Notes under the pieces: generated by a model
What the model was told of the DNA's origin: nothing
Database searches by the model: none
The model's input: only the letters and a program-made list of their open reading frames with translations
Assembly: GCA_009617715.1 (NCBI GenBank)
Contig: VTFK01000527.1
Coordinates: forward strand, 1-64,000
Reading direction: 5' to 3'
Length of the DNA: 64,000 bases
Source: Plectrocnemia conspersa
Lineage: Eukaryota; Arthropoda; Insecta; Trichoptera; Polycentropodidae
Program-made: the position numbers and the translations under genes
In this document: positions 32,890 through 45,045 of the stretch, piece after piece
Layout of the letters: the number at the start of each line of letters is the position of its first letter
Position numbering within the stretch: the stretch's first letter is position 1

Positions 32890-34095
32890 CTTAATTTATA
32901 GTCATACTCGACGGAGTTTCGGCCACGGTTCCCGCTCATACCCTGACTACTGACCGCTAGCATGACCACGCATACGACATTAACCCCGATTTATATTATT
33001 ATGCAAATTTTCTTATTGTAGCCGCAGGTAACTCGAGCACTACATTTTCCTCTTATCTTGAGCAGTTATGCTAATTTTCCCGGAATGGGTCGTTTTCGAT
33101 CCTCCCACAATTTGAAACACCAACCTCGAAAATGGGCGTCGCCTTTTCTAACGTAACAACAATTTCACACTCACACAAAAAATAATGTTACTAACATAAA
33201 ATGTAAACCTCGATACACTATAAAAAAATTAATAACGTCGTAGTTAAACCGACTTTTATGGTAAAAATTTTAATACGAATAATAACTGTGAAAAAGCGAT
33301 TAAAAAAAACAATAGTAATAATTTGCTAGTGAGCTTATTTAATTCCTTGTCGTGACTCGCATGCTAAGGATGAGACTCTTTTCACTGACTCTTGAAACAT
33401 TATTTCTTCACCTCTTCAGACACGCAGCTGCTTGATGTACACATGGTAGTGGGAAATCCGTAAGCATCCTGATATTTTTCTTCTTCATTCCCTCTCAATC
33501 TTTCTAGAATGAATCACGCATAGGTTTTATACATATATCAAACAGCCCTTAAAATGTTATTATAGTTTTGTTAGTACAACGTCTTTCATGAAACATGCTT
33601 CTTGAGATGTTTCTTCAATACCACATTTCAAATTCAAATCGATAGTTATTATAGATTTTTTAACCATATTCACAAACATATGTAATTAATTTTATTTCAA
33701 TTATTAAATCATGTAACTAAATTTGTTTTTACTATTAAAAAAAATCATTGATTCTTAAATAGTATTTTTTTCTTATAACCCATACTTAACAGCTTTTCTA
33801 AAATTCATAAGAAAGCAAACATCGATCGTTGTTGTATGTGTAGAAAGTGTATATTTATATTAACTCCTGTGTTGTATAAAGCGGTATTGTCCAGTCCTTT
33901 GCGACCGCCCAGTTCGAATTAATTTCACATAATAGCACACATTAAAGGGGGTTAATTTTACAAAATTTACATTTAAAGCACCGTTTAACGGGCACGCGTT
34001 TTTAGCGCGATATCACCGTTGGAAAATTATTACCGCAATTTATTCCCCACGACCCCCTCCACTATTCTCTATATACAACTAATCATAGCCACGCC
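32890..34095. promoter_or_regulatory. Cluster of GC-raised noncoding islands
   Basis: Three blocks, about 32,890-33,190, 33,330-33,490 and 33,880-34,095. ATGCAAAT (33,001-33,008) and ATGCTAAT (33,068-33,075) are POU octamer-type words 67 bp apart. Also present are CCCGGAATGGGTCG and, in the last block, GGGCACGCGTTTTTAGCGCG and CCCCACGACCCCCTCC. No frame of note. Enhancer-like by composition; inferred. Confidence 0.33.
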
Positions 34096-34825
34096 CTTTG
34101 AGTATAAATATTTTTTATGAAAAAATATTTTTTATATGCATGTATAGCACGAAAAGTTCCCAGCGCTTTATTATAATAATAAAAATTTACAATGTTGCGA
34201 CGTAATTTATGACGCTGTGCTTCTAAAACGCGAGCGGCGCTAATGTACCCATTTTGTTATAATAAAATGAGATTTAAACGATTTTTCTTTTATGATCCTC
34301 GTTCCTTTTTATTATTTGACTTGATGTAATATACAATGGTAAAATTAAGTATTTTACCTAATTTTAATTATTAATTTAAGTAAAAGTAGGAAATTCAATT
34401 TTGCTTTAAGAAAGATTTGAACGGTAAAAAGATTGATAAAGCCCAACACAAATATTTTTTTGATTTTAGACATATCAATTTAATATCTTTTATATAAACG
34501 CATAAGAGCTCAACTGCATATTTGTTGTAACGTCACAATCAACTAGGAGTTAAAAATTTTTTTTCAAATAAAATTAAGTAAATAAATCAAATATAATATA
34601 ATCATATAATTGTTATTTTTATATGCTTCTTATGGTTCTTATCTGCTCTTTTAAAATTTCATAATACATATTTTACTACTTATTATATTATTTAAAATGT
34701 AAAAGTTTTATAATTTATAATTTTACTTTAGCAAATTGTAACCGCAGAATGAGTTATTTTTTACTCATGCGGAGCTATGAAAATAAAATAAAAATAAATA
34801 AACAAATAATATTTTTAAGATTAAG

Positions 34826-34970
34826 GTTGTAATAGCATAGTCCGTAAGATTAATACTGGTATCACAGAGGTCACGGGTTTTTCTCGATTTTTAATGTATA
34901 TTAATGTGCTATTATTAAAAACCGACCCTAGCTGCATCTATTGATTATAAATTAAAATATACATAATAAT
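34826..34970 (+). repeat. tRNA-like SINE, family 1, copy b
   Basis: TAGCATAGTCCGTAAGATTAA then GAGGTCACGGGTTTTTCTC reads like a tRNA body with decayed A and B boxes, followed by AAAACCGACCCTAGCTGCAT and an A/T-rich tail. It matches 14,636-14,812 in order. A MITE is inserted at its 3' end. Confidence 0.55.
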
Positions 34971-35276
34971 CAGGGCTGTGAAGTCGGAGTCGGAGTTGGA
35001 GTTGGAGTCGTGGAGTCGTGGTGTTTTGGCCGGAGTTGGAGTCGTGAAAAATGAGCGACTCCGAGCATTTTTTAAATTATGAAATTTATGAATTTTTAAT
35101 TGCGTAATAATGAATGTGTATAGTGTATGAATATTAAACGACCCAAAAAATACCTGATAAAATTAAACTTTTTTTGAGTTCGAATCAGAGTCGGACGGAG
35201 TGGAGTCGTGTTGTTTAAAATCGGAATAAGAGTCGGAGTCGAAATCGTGTTTTTTTTTAACGACTCCACAGCCCTG
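34971..35276. mobile_element. hAT-type MITE with CAGGGCTGTG ends
   Basis: The left end CAGGGCTGTGAAGTCGGAGT and right end CGACTCCACAGCCCTG are inverted repeats. ATAATAAT (34,963-34,970) and AGAATAAT (35,277-35,284) form an 8-bp target duplication with one mismatch. The 306-bp body is full of GGAGTC/GACTCC units on both arms. CAGGGCTGTG(G/A)AGTCGGAGTCG termini are a pattern I recall from widespread hAT MITEs in invertebrates. No coding capacity. Confidence 0.85.
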
Positions 35277-35284
35277 AGAATAAT

Positions 35285-35941
35285 TGATCTAAACATAAGT
35301 CTGGTGGTTAAAAATTACTTGTAGGAATTTATTAGGTGTGATTGACATACCTAGATGGTACAGATTTACCCCGTTATAACGCATTGGAATTATGTATGTC
35401 AGGTTGCAACGAAAAATTAAAATAAATAAAGTAACTATGAATTGTGATTTTAAAATTTAAAGTGTAATTTTGATTAAAAAAATTAATAGGGAAGTTAATT
35501 TATTAGTATACATGCCTTTACATAATGACGTCACGAATATTATAGTAGGTATTGCATTAATGCGATTTGTATTTCTTTTACTATTTACGTCAAGAAAAAG
35601 TTGTCTTGTATAATATTGGGTGGTGGTATATCTCGCATAAATATTTAAATAAAATAATATGTGCCCTTCCCCTCTCCATTTTGCGGACAGTTTAAAGTCA
35701 AATTATACGCCTCGTTTTATGCATATAATATTTTTTAGAAAAGTGACTACAATAATATAAATGTAAATTTTTTACATTGCCGATAATTATCATATTTTTG
35801 TGTATTGTATTTCAATATTTTGCTAAAATTATATTTATTTAATAAATAAGATATTTTGCTAAAATTATTTTAAGAAAATACAGAGTGCTTCATAGTAAAT
35901 ATTTTAAATTATTTCTCATATACAATGATTTAGATATACAA
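35285..35941. other. AT-rich spacer
   Basis: AT-rich with one short complex patch near 35,660-35,720 (CCCTTCCCCTCTCCATTTTG). No gene or repeat with ends. Confidence 0.5.
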
Positions 35942-36170
35942 TGCTTTGTCAAAGGAGATAACGACATTTTTTGGACCCACTTAATAAAAATCCTAAAAAG
36001 ATATTTTTAAGAAATATAAAAACATTGGTCTATAGAAAGAAAAGTAAAATTTATGTTGTGGTGATCGTTGCTTTGTCAAAGGAGATAACGAAATTTTTTG
36101 GAATCACTTAATAAAAATCATGAGAAGATATTTTTTAAGAAATATAAAAACATTGGTTAATAGAAAGAAA
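35942..36170. repeat. Tandem duplication, 101-102 bp unit, period 127
   Basis: TGCTTTGTCAAAGGAGATAA begins both units (35,942 and 36,069). The units stay alike through ACATTGGT...TAGAAAGAAA, ending near 36,042 and 36,170. A 26-bp unrelated stretch lies between them. Confidence 0.9.
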
Positions 36171-36737
36171 TTTCAGTGATCCATACGTTTATAAAATATT
36201 TCAACTAACTAACTCCTTCCACCAGGTGTCAGGAATATTAATTAAGTAGTTTTAGCAGTCAATTTGACGATTTTTTTATTTAATTTAATTTTAAATATCA
36301 TATAAATATGATATTTAATACCTTACTGTATTTTTTTAAGCAAAAAAATATAGATAACCCATAAGTAGAGTTTGATCTTTTCTTAATGTCTTTGATAAGT
36401 GAATTTAAATTAAACACCAAAATTTTTTTTTATTTCATTAGACACACCATACAATATTTTTAATTAATGATATCTAATTATGAAAAAACAACAAATAAAC
36501 TTATCTTATTTTTTTTGGTAAAATAATCCTTCATAAAAAATATTTATAAATTAATAATAAGATTTTTTTCTCATACAATATAACTTTTGATAAAAACACA
36601 ACCAAGTTGCCAAACATATGTTAAGTAAGAAATTAGTTGATATATTAAGGCAAATTAATTTTTTTATTACTTTATAATACTTTTATGCTATGCCGTAGCG
36701 TCGACTCCATGAAACATTTTTTGAAAATCTGTCAATT
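36171..36737. other. AT-rich spacer
   Basis: AT-rich, no gene or recognised repeat. Confidence 0.55.
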
Positions 36738-37045
36738 CACGGCGACTTTAGATTGTATTAAAGAGTCACGATCGCGTCCCTTATTCTTACCCGTGGTTAC
36801 ACGGACGTCAGAGCTTGAGATTGATTCTCTTGCACGAGCCATTCAGCTTCTCAATAAGTTTGCTTAACACATAGCTATAATGAGCTGAAAAAATATGTGG
36901 AATGGTGCTCATTAATCATAGGTTTTCACCATATATAATTTTATATAAATTTAATGGTGTAATTTTTGTTTGTATAATGACCTTCATGGCGCGTTGGAAA
37001 AACCTGACATTATAATCAGATTTATAGTAAAAAAATTAAAATAAA
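36738..37045 (+). repeat. Repeated ~310-bp block, copy 2
   Basis: Collinear with 31,424-31,745 in the same orientation. The shared core CGATCGCGTCCCTTATTCTT is at 36,769-36,788, and the far block CATGGCGCGTTGGAAAAACC at about 36,985. The 60-codon frame at 36,685-36,867 overlaps it but is not preserved in copy 1. Nature as described for copy 1. Confidence 0.65.
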
Positions 37046-37239
37046 TAATTAATTTTCATTTTGTCTTTAAATTATTATATCTTACAATACATAGTAATAC
37101 AACATTTAAACTCATATATACATAGCATGTATTATATTGGATTTATTAAAAACACTGTAGTGATATTTTCTGTATTAAATTTTAAATATTTATTAAAATA
37201 AATATCTTAAAATTCAGGTTAAACTTATTTGGATTTTTT

Positions 37240-37830
37240 ATCACATCAAAAGCCGCTCAAATTATTACCCATAACTTATTGTTGTTTAACGTCATTATGC
37301 CACCCCAATTTCAAAGAAAAAAAAGAAACATAATAAAAATCCCACATAACATATCATTAGCCAATTGAACGTTCGTGCAACAAAAACTAATATGTCTTTT
37401 ATGCGACTATTTTTTTTTTTTTAAATTTACAAATACGCTATATTACATTATATATAAAAAAAGTTAACCGGCGTGCGGTTTCGCAGTTTTGTAGTGCCGT
37501 AACGGGTTATTTGGGCTAAGCAACAAAGGCTTTGCTTTTTTATCACCTCACGCCATTTGAATGTAATATAAAATGCCGTCACGTGATCTCACGTGAAGGT
37601 GTGATGTTTGATTTAAAAGTTTTCAATAGTCGAAAACCGCAACGAGTACACAATGGTATCAACCCTTCTTCAAAGGGCAGAAGATGGATTGGCAATTATA
37701 TTCGTATTGACGGTTTGATTGGTCGATTCATCTGCCAGTCAAATGTGGATCATGATGTAACATTTTGAAAGGACCATCGAGAGCAAAGGTCTGACCGCAT
37801 CAAAAGCGGTTTTCGTAATAACTCTGTTTA
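37240..37830. promoter_or_regulatory. GC-raised island with paired TCACGTGA sites
   Basis: TCACGTGA occurs at 37,579-37,586 and again at 37,589-37,596, two perfect 8-bp E-boxes with 10-bp start spacing, one turn of the helix. This is the preferred core of MITF/TFEB/USF/SREBP-type bHLH-zip proteins. Also present are GGCGTGCGGTTTCGC near 37,471 and ATTATGCCACCCCAATT near 37,294. A plus-strand frame of 78 codons (37,532-37,768) covers the sites but has no domain. Regulatory role inferred from the site pair. Confidence 0.42.
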
Positions 37831-38139
37831 TGCCTCTATTATTGCGAAAAATATACACTTTTGAATATGCAACATATGTGGAATCTTGCTATGATTAATA
37901 TTTAACATTTTTTTTACTTTTCTTTAACTCTTTCAACTGCTTTCCTCTAGGGAGACAAAATGTAATACTTTTTATTTTTTAATAACATATTGAAATATGG
38001 CTATACGTTTTGTGTAATAGTAATAATAATATACATATGTATGTGTGAAATATATTTATTATTTTATTAAATTTACAAGAAAAAAATAATGTTTTGATTA
38101 CATTTGTGTAGAAGCTTTATAATAATAGTTAGTCGTTCA

Positions 38140-38720
38140 CATTGACACACTGTTTTTAGCCCTGTGGCATTTCTTTGCCAATTCATCTTTAATATTACAT
38201 ATTAATATTTTTATTTAAATTACCATCACATATATAAAACACTATATCCATACTTATTTATACGACTATAAAACAATCACAATTAAAAAACAACGGCGCG
38301 TAACTGTTCCACATTGTTAGCAAAGTCTATCGTGAACATATTTTTTTCTTTAGCTATAAGATTTTTTTCCAGACTCTTACACTAGTAGAACACAGTTATT
38401 AATCAGCATGATGACAGGCCTTCGATTCGGATCCGAAAAAACGGCCCAAAAGAAGAGCATTCATAGAATCCATCCATTGGAACTAATGCATGTGATGTCG
38501 TGGACGTGTGTGATACACATTTAGAATTTTTCGGCTACGAAAACAAATACGCGTGAGAATGCATTGTTCGGAGCGGAATTTGACATTTGAGAAACACTGG
38601 TGTATAATTATCATCGAACGGGTTCGAAAAAACACGCATAATATATACATATGAAAGCGGTAACGGTTATTGTCATTATCGTCATCGTTTTGATTTCTTC
38701 GCTTCGGTCATTTTTAGACC
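38140..38720. promoter_or_regulatory. GC-raised noncoding island
   Basis: Complex sequence, strongest at 38,400-38,720. It contains the palindrome TTCGGATCCGAA near 38,424, GATGTCGTGGACGTGTGTG, and TTATTGTCATTATCGTCATCG near the end. No frame of interest. Candidate enhancer by composition. Confidence 0.32.
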
Positions 38721-39989
38721 CAAGATTAAAATACAATTAGATGTATAAGATCTGAGACGACACAGTTATATTTAGATTGTTAAATAATATTGCTACTTTT
38801 AATTATATATTTTCAATAAAATGTCACCCTAATGCGGCATGATAGGAAAAAAACGATACATAGTAATATTTTAATATAAGTAAAATAAAAATAAAATTTG
38901 ATAACAAAAAAAAAAAATCATAAAATATTTAAATTAAATTATACAATCTGGACCAGCTCCTCGTAACTGACATTAAACAGATCAATGTGCAATGCCAGCG
39001 TAAGGAGCCAGATGGCAACAGCTATTGGCGAGTTGACTAATGCAGACGTTCTGATTAACGGGCATCAGAAAAAAGTGGTACCAGTAATACCGGTATTGTG
39101 GTAAAAATTGACCTTCGCTACTAACAGTATTACAATATAAAATACCGGTATTACTAAAAATTTTATATTTAGCGGAAGTACTGAGAAGCCCATATTGCTT
39201 GAAAGAAAAAGCGTAGAATAAAATGATGCTCATTGTAGGGAATTAACATGAATAGTTTTATCGGAGTAGGATATTAAAGGGAAATAATAATTTTTTTTTA
39301 GTCTAAGAAGGCCAAAATATTGGATCACCTACCTATGCAAAAATTCCCACTGGCTGATATTTCAAAGCAAATTTTTAAAAATAAATTTACTATGTGTGAT
39401 ATTTTAGTATTTTTGTATATGCGCGATGTGTCAATATAAATGGAATACATTGGTTCATCTCAGGAAAATCTAACAGTACTTAGCAATTTCCAGTAATTAT
39501 TTTATGTAACAGATAAATGACTGCGTCTATTTTGTATGATAGGGACGGCTGGCGAAGTTAAAACAAACAAATATTGCATACACGAAATTTTTTTTACTAT
39601 TTGTACATTTTTTTTAATAGTCTAAATTATCATATTTAAATAAAAAATGTATTCCAAAAACTTTGTGAAATGTTTTTTTTTGATTAAAAAACATTTTTAA
39701 TAAAAAAATTTGAAATGAAAAAATACTGCAATGTTATTATTTTCTGATACTAACTAAAGATGGGTTGTATTATATATACTTAAAATAAGTTATAATTTAA
39801 ATGTGTTTTATTACCTTACATAATTGAGAGTACAATAGTAGCAATAAGTATATATTTTGTTATATTAATTTATAAGCTCTTATAGCTCCACCCAATTCAA
39901 CGTCTCTAGAATGCAATATGTAAATATATTAACAATGTCTGCCATATGGCGTTAAAATAGTATATAAAATACCTTAATCGCTTTTTTTT
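38721..39989. other. AT-rich with an ACCGGTATT-containing repeat fragment
   Basis: AT-rich. Between about 39,076 and 39,155 AATACCGGTATT appears twice, similar to the words near 32,165-32,215, and suggests a dispersed repeat fragment. The 83-codon minus frame at 38,982-39,233 overlaps it with no domain. Confidence 0.4.
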
Positions 39990-40290
39990 AATCCTTTGTG
40001 AAGTTTTGACACTCGCCACCACCTATAGTAACAACACCCAAGTATCAGACAATGGGCGACCGAAATCAAAAAAAAAGTTTGGAACCTGTGATTTATTCAG
40101 ACAAGTGCTTCACGGTGGTAGACAATATATTTTTTTTTTATATATTTTGCCAAAGTTGTATCTAATGTGCTTCGATACCGCTTTTTACCGATCGATCGAT
40201 GTCCGGAAACGCTCCGGGAATCTAAAACATTCAAAGATTGCTCAGGTGCTCACCTTGACAATGGCTCGCGCCGAAGGCAGGTGAAGAACA
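39990..40290. promoter_or_regulatory. Island with three E-boxes
   Basis: CAGGTG (40,243-40,248) and CACCTT (40,251-40,256) form the dyad AGGTG-CT-CACCT, and a third CAGGTG follows at 40,278-40,283. These are Snail/bHLH-type words. A poly-T run interrupts the block. The 92-codon frame here starts at a non-ATG codon and shows no domain. Confidence 0.32.
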
Positions 40291-41280
40291 AACTCAAGAG
40301 ACTGAAAAAAAAATATCAATAATAAAATTGTGACATGTGTCAATTGACATTCCTCTATGATTAATGCCCGTGAAGCGGTCCGATTGTCGGTTTGTAAATG
40401 TTTTTTTTGATGAAATATTTGCTGAAAGCATTAAAATAAATTTTAAATTAAAAATAATTTGGAAAAGTTTCTCTAAAATAATCATTGTATATTATAGTTT
40501 TACCAAAATTAGGGTAGAAAGTCAATATGTAACCTTTGATGTTTTATTAAATGTTATTAAATTTTTACTGTTTCTGAAAGGGAGGATTTTAGTTATTTTT
40601 TAATCGAAAATTTTTATAATTATTTATGTATGTTTAGATTTATATGTGAAGTTATTTTAAATAATATGAATTAAGGTTTTTTATATTCGCAAAGGCTTTA
40701 ACAATTTTAGAACATCAACGATCTGTTGAACTCTTTGGTTTAATTTGTAATATTTGTGGTCAATTTTTTGATTAAATTTTTTAATTTTCTATATTTTATT
40801 GCACGATAGATTTGCCTAAGTCAGTGACCTGAAAGATCTAATTTGAGAGACCGGAAGATCGGAATACGATCGTAATTATTAATATATAATATTCACTAAT
40901 TCCGATCTCTCAAACTGTAAAAACCAATGTGAAAAAAATATGAGCATTAGCTCATCATTTTATTATGTCAATTTTTTAATTTAAATAAGATTTTAGCATT
41001 TGATTGTAATTCATAAACGTTGTAAGGTCTGAATTTATAAAACGAGTTACTACAGGCTGACCTAAAAAAAATTGTAGAGATTTTTAACTTGACATGTGTA
41101 TATATTATTTTTTAAACACATATTTTTAGTGGCATTTATTGCATAAATCGATATTTTTTATTTAGAAGTAATGTTGAATAACATTTTCATGATTGATAAT
41201 AGTGTATAATATTCATTATACATACTTAAGAAATTCAAAGATTCGACTTCAGGTTTAATAAAACAATTATTATAATCACA
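40291..41280. other. AT-rich spacer
   Basis: AT-rich with overlapping short frames at 40,294-40,603 on both strands that reflect composition only. Contains the partial SINE copy d. Confidence 0.5.
40855..40935 (-). repeat. SINE-like repeat, family 2, copy d (tail fragment)
   Basis: TCACTAATTCCGATCTCTC matches the block at about 3598 and 22,612; the flanking GATCGTAATTATTAATATA also follows the family order. Only the tail part is present. Confidence 0.4.
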
Positions 41281-41289
41281 ACCATGAGA

Positions 41290-41600
41290 CGGAGAAATGA
41301 AAATTCATATCCAATCAAACCAACGATTCCACTAGGTATATATCTTCATGAATAAAACAATGGGTAGCTGATCGATAAAATCGCTTCGCTGCTACATTAA
41401 CTATGCGATTTTTTCCGTCTCTTTGGAAATGTATTCAAATTTCATACGAAACGCCACGATTTCACCTGCCTCCGTATGCGGATACGTGCGACTTATAAAC
41501 GATCGCAATAAACGATTGTCATGATAAATGTTTCATTTTCACTTACCGCTTATTATGTAAAATGTACGTATGGGGAAAATCGTATTAATAATTTAGCAAA
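41290..41600. promoter_or_regulatory. GC-raised noncoding island
   Basis: Complex block with TCACCTGCCTCCGTATGCGG, ATCGATAAAATCGCTTCGC and AACGATCGCAATAAACGATT. The CACCTG is an E-box. No coding potential seen. Regulatory role inferred. Confidence 0.3.
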
Positions 41601-42260
41601 TAATGAAGAAAAAAAAATAAATGGCAGAGGGTTATGGCGCGAAGGATGGCGCGAAAAAAAACAAAGTAAATAGATGATGAGTTAGAAACCTATTAAAATA
41701 TGTAAATAATTCTTATGTTAATGAAAGAAATGATTATTTTAAAAGAGCTTAAGTCGTTAATTTTTTATGTCTAGATAAGAATTATGTATATTATTTGTAT
41801 CATCCCATAAATACACAACCTAATTTTAATAAATTTGATTTGGTTAAATAATTTTTCCTGAAGAAAAATATTATATTTACAGAGTATTAAATATTCATAT
41901 ACAAAATAAAATTTAATAGCCCTTAATTAAAGGTATGGAAATCTGCCTTTTTTATCTTAAAGAAATAAAATAAGAGGTAAGTAAAAGTCCATTTATAATA
42001 AAAGAATATACAGTGTATCTTTACATGCGTAATTGTCGATCTTGGTCCATTTCAAAATGTATAATACTTAAAGCAAAAAAAGATTTCGTAATGGCATAAT
42101 TATATACAGTACTTACTTTTTAAAAAGTTCTTTTGTATATGCCAGATGTTTACTTGCATACTACATTATGTAACATTGTAGATCTCTCTAATGCTTTATC
42201 GTTCAATAATTAAGTATTTTAATATAAAAATAATATTAAAAAAATATTATTTTTTCAACT
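41601..42260. other. AT-rich spacer
   Basis: AT-rich; GGCGCGAAGGATGGCGCG near 41,636 is a small direct repeat. Nothing else recognised. Confidence 0.5.
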
Positions 42261-42269
42261 AAAACCATT

Positions 42270-42620
42270 TCAACTTCTGTCACGATTGTTTCACTTACGT
42301 AATTGCAAAATGAAAAATTAATATGTCAATCATTGTCAATAATTACACGTTCTATGTGCACATATGGATATGCACACGCGCATTTGACATGTCAAACATG
42401 AAATGGCACTAAGCATTAGTTTGTTTCGTGTCTAACGCGACAATGAACATCCAATGTGCACAAAGGCATATCGGCAATGCAATATATGGACAATTATCTA
42501 AATGTGTTGGCACTGTTCCAAGAACTTCTATAATATTATATACAATCGATGATTTAATCGTGCCAATATACTGACGACATACTATTGTTTAATCTATGGA
42601 CAATTATCATTTGTACAATA
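42270..42620. promoter_or_regulatory. Island with palindromes and a 14-bp direct repeat
   Basis: TTTGACATGTCAAA at 42,383-42,396 is a perfect palindrome. TATGGACAATTATC occurs identically at 42,485-42,498 and 42,595-42,608. TGTGCACATATGGATATGCA is dyad-rich. Identical sites 110 bp apart suggest a shared binding factor. No frame. Confidence 0.35.
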
Positions 42621-45045
42621 ATATTACATAAATACAATGTTGCTCGAATACATACTATAGGATATGAAACAATAATACATAAACCAAAAAAAAAATTAGT
42701 AAAAAAATATACATATAATATATGAAATCACGTATACAGGTAACGTAAAAAAATACATTGTATTTGTAGTTTTTTATTTTAATAAATATTTATTTTAATA
42801 GCTGTTTAAATAATGCAATGAAATTTAATCTATATCTGTTGTGACATGCACTAACGTAAACGTTTCAGTCACCTCTGTAATTATGAATCTTTATGACTGC
42901 AGTTTTTCATGTGAGTGTACAATTTCAGTATCTTGCACGTAAGCGATGGTTGTTTGATTAGTTAAGAAAACATTTTAAAAAAAATATTTTAACTTAAGTA
43001 TATAAATGCGTCAGTATTAATTGCTTACTTCCATATAATCATGAAAAAAGTACTTCAAAAATAATTGTCAATGAATACAACATTAATTTGTCGGAGAAAA
43101 GTATGCGTAGATGAAGTCTTTATCCTTTATTTTAAATTACAATTTTGACGTTTGTTGATTTTAGTTCTATTTAGTAGATACAAATATATTTAAAATATTT
43201 TTTAATTAAAAATATATAAAAAAATCGAAGCTATTGATTAAACCCTCAATATTAATTAGTAAGTACGACATTGCGCTAGTACTCGTGCGCACCTTGCATA
43301 TCATGCAATTATTGTAGCATTTTATTTGATTGCATAGGATAGGTTTTTTAAAGTCATGCACATATGTGAGTGTCATTTTTTATTATTTTAGATTTAACAG
43401 AACATTAAAATTACATTTAAAATGTATGTGATCATCACATCATTTAACACGTTAAACTAATTTAATAATAACTTTAACTTATAATTAAACATAATTTTTA
43501 TACTATATAAACAATTGTTTTTTCTAAAAAAGTATTTGATATATATGTATTATATATAAAATATTACATTTATTATAAAAATAAAAATTAATTATTAACT
43601 ATTTTTTATTACAATTACTAGAAATAAATAGCTACCTATTTAATGAAATAACTATTGAATAAAATTAATAAGCCAAATAAAATTATTTTACTAATTTTTA
43701 TAAATATTTTATATTTAAATTATTTTACGGGTCAAAATGAAATATAATGTAGAATTATATTTTTAATATCATATTAAAAAAAGTATTCAATACTTATATT
43801 TTATTTTGGATATTATATCAGTTGTAATATTAAATGGTTATTTTAATTTATTTTTAGCCTTAAGTTTCCTATTATTATTTTATATATTTTTTACAGTCAG
43901 TAAATAGCAAAATTTTTTAATTCGTATAATTTTATTATTAATTAAATATTCATCTTTATTTTCTTTAAGCAACAATTTGAGCTTACATTTAATGATTCGA
44001 TGAATCTAATGATTTTAATGAATCAGTCTCTACTTTTTGTAATATTTTTTCATGTACATAAATATATTTATCCTACTACAGCATAACTGTATTTTTTTAA
44101 ATATTTTAAATTAATTTAAACACTGTTTATTATCAATAAAATATTATTATTACTCATATTCTTAATATTTATCTTGGAACATAAAGGAACATAAACGTAG
44201 CGGCCTTTATTTATTTGGTCAGTAATTTTAAATTACAATTTTTTTTATTTACTTGAACTATAAGTAGTTTTATTAAATTATTAGTTAGTAAACGATGAGT
44301 AATTTAATTGTTAGTAATATTTAAAAAAAACCATGCACCAACGTCGGCAAAAAATTGCTCCTAAAAATCGATTATAAATATACTTTTACACAAAATCACA
44401 CATAATCCTTAAAGTAATATTGTACATAGATTTGTGTATGCAATTTAATAATAAAAAATACAATAGTTTTAATATTGTTGCTATGAACAGTTATTCCCAA
44501 TCGCTTTACTGCCTGTTTATCAAAAGTACTATATAACATAGTTATTTTTTTATTTTGTTAAAAAGTTGTTTTAAAAGTTACTAAGCATTTATTCCTGAAA
44601 AACTAACATTTACGCCTGATTATCGGTTGCTGTGCAAAAAAAAAATCAGGGGAAAAAAATATACCGTGGAAAATATTAAAAGGTCTTAAAATTAATATAA
44701 TATAATATAAAATTCAGTATCGCTACGATTTTTCAACTAAAAATTTGTAACTGTCCTGAAGCAAAAAAAAAACAGTGTAAACATAATAAGTCTGTTTTCT
44801 TTGACAATTTCCGTGATAAGGAAATTGAGAACCGACTTAAATTTGTTGCCTTGCGTATTTTTGTTTATTTTTTTTTTTATGCTTTAGTTAAACTTCTTTA
44901 TCATATATTTAATACTAATAACTAATGTTTCAAACACAATGCCAAAAATAAATTGATTAAATAATAAGTCGTTACTCACACTAAGAAAAATCAAGTTTTT
45001 GTAGGAAAGTACAATGTCAAACTATGTACTGTTATATTTTATATT
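42621..45045. other. AT-rich desert
   Basis: About 2.4 kb of AT-rich sequence with a weakly complex patch near 42,835-42,960 and another near 43,255-43,380. No gene, element or strong repeat seen. Confidence 0.5.
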
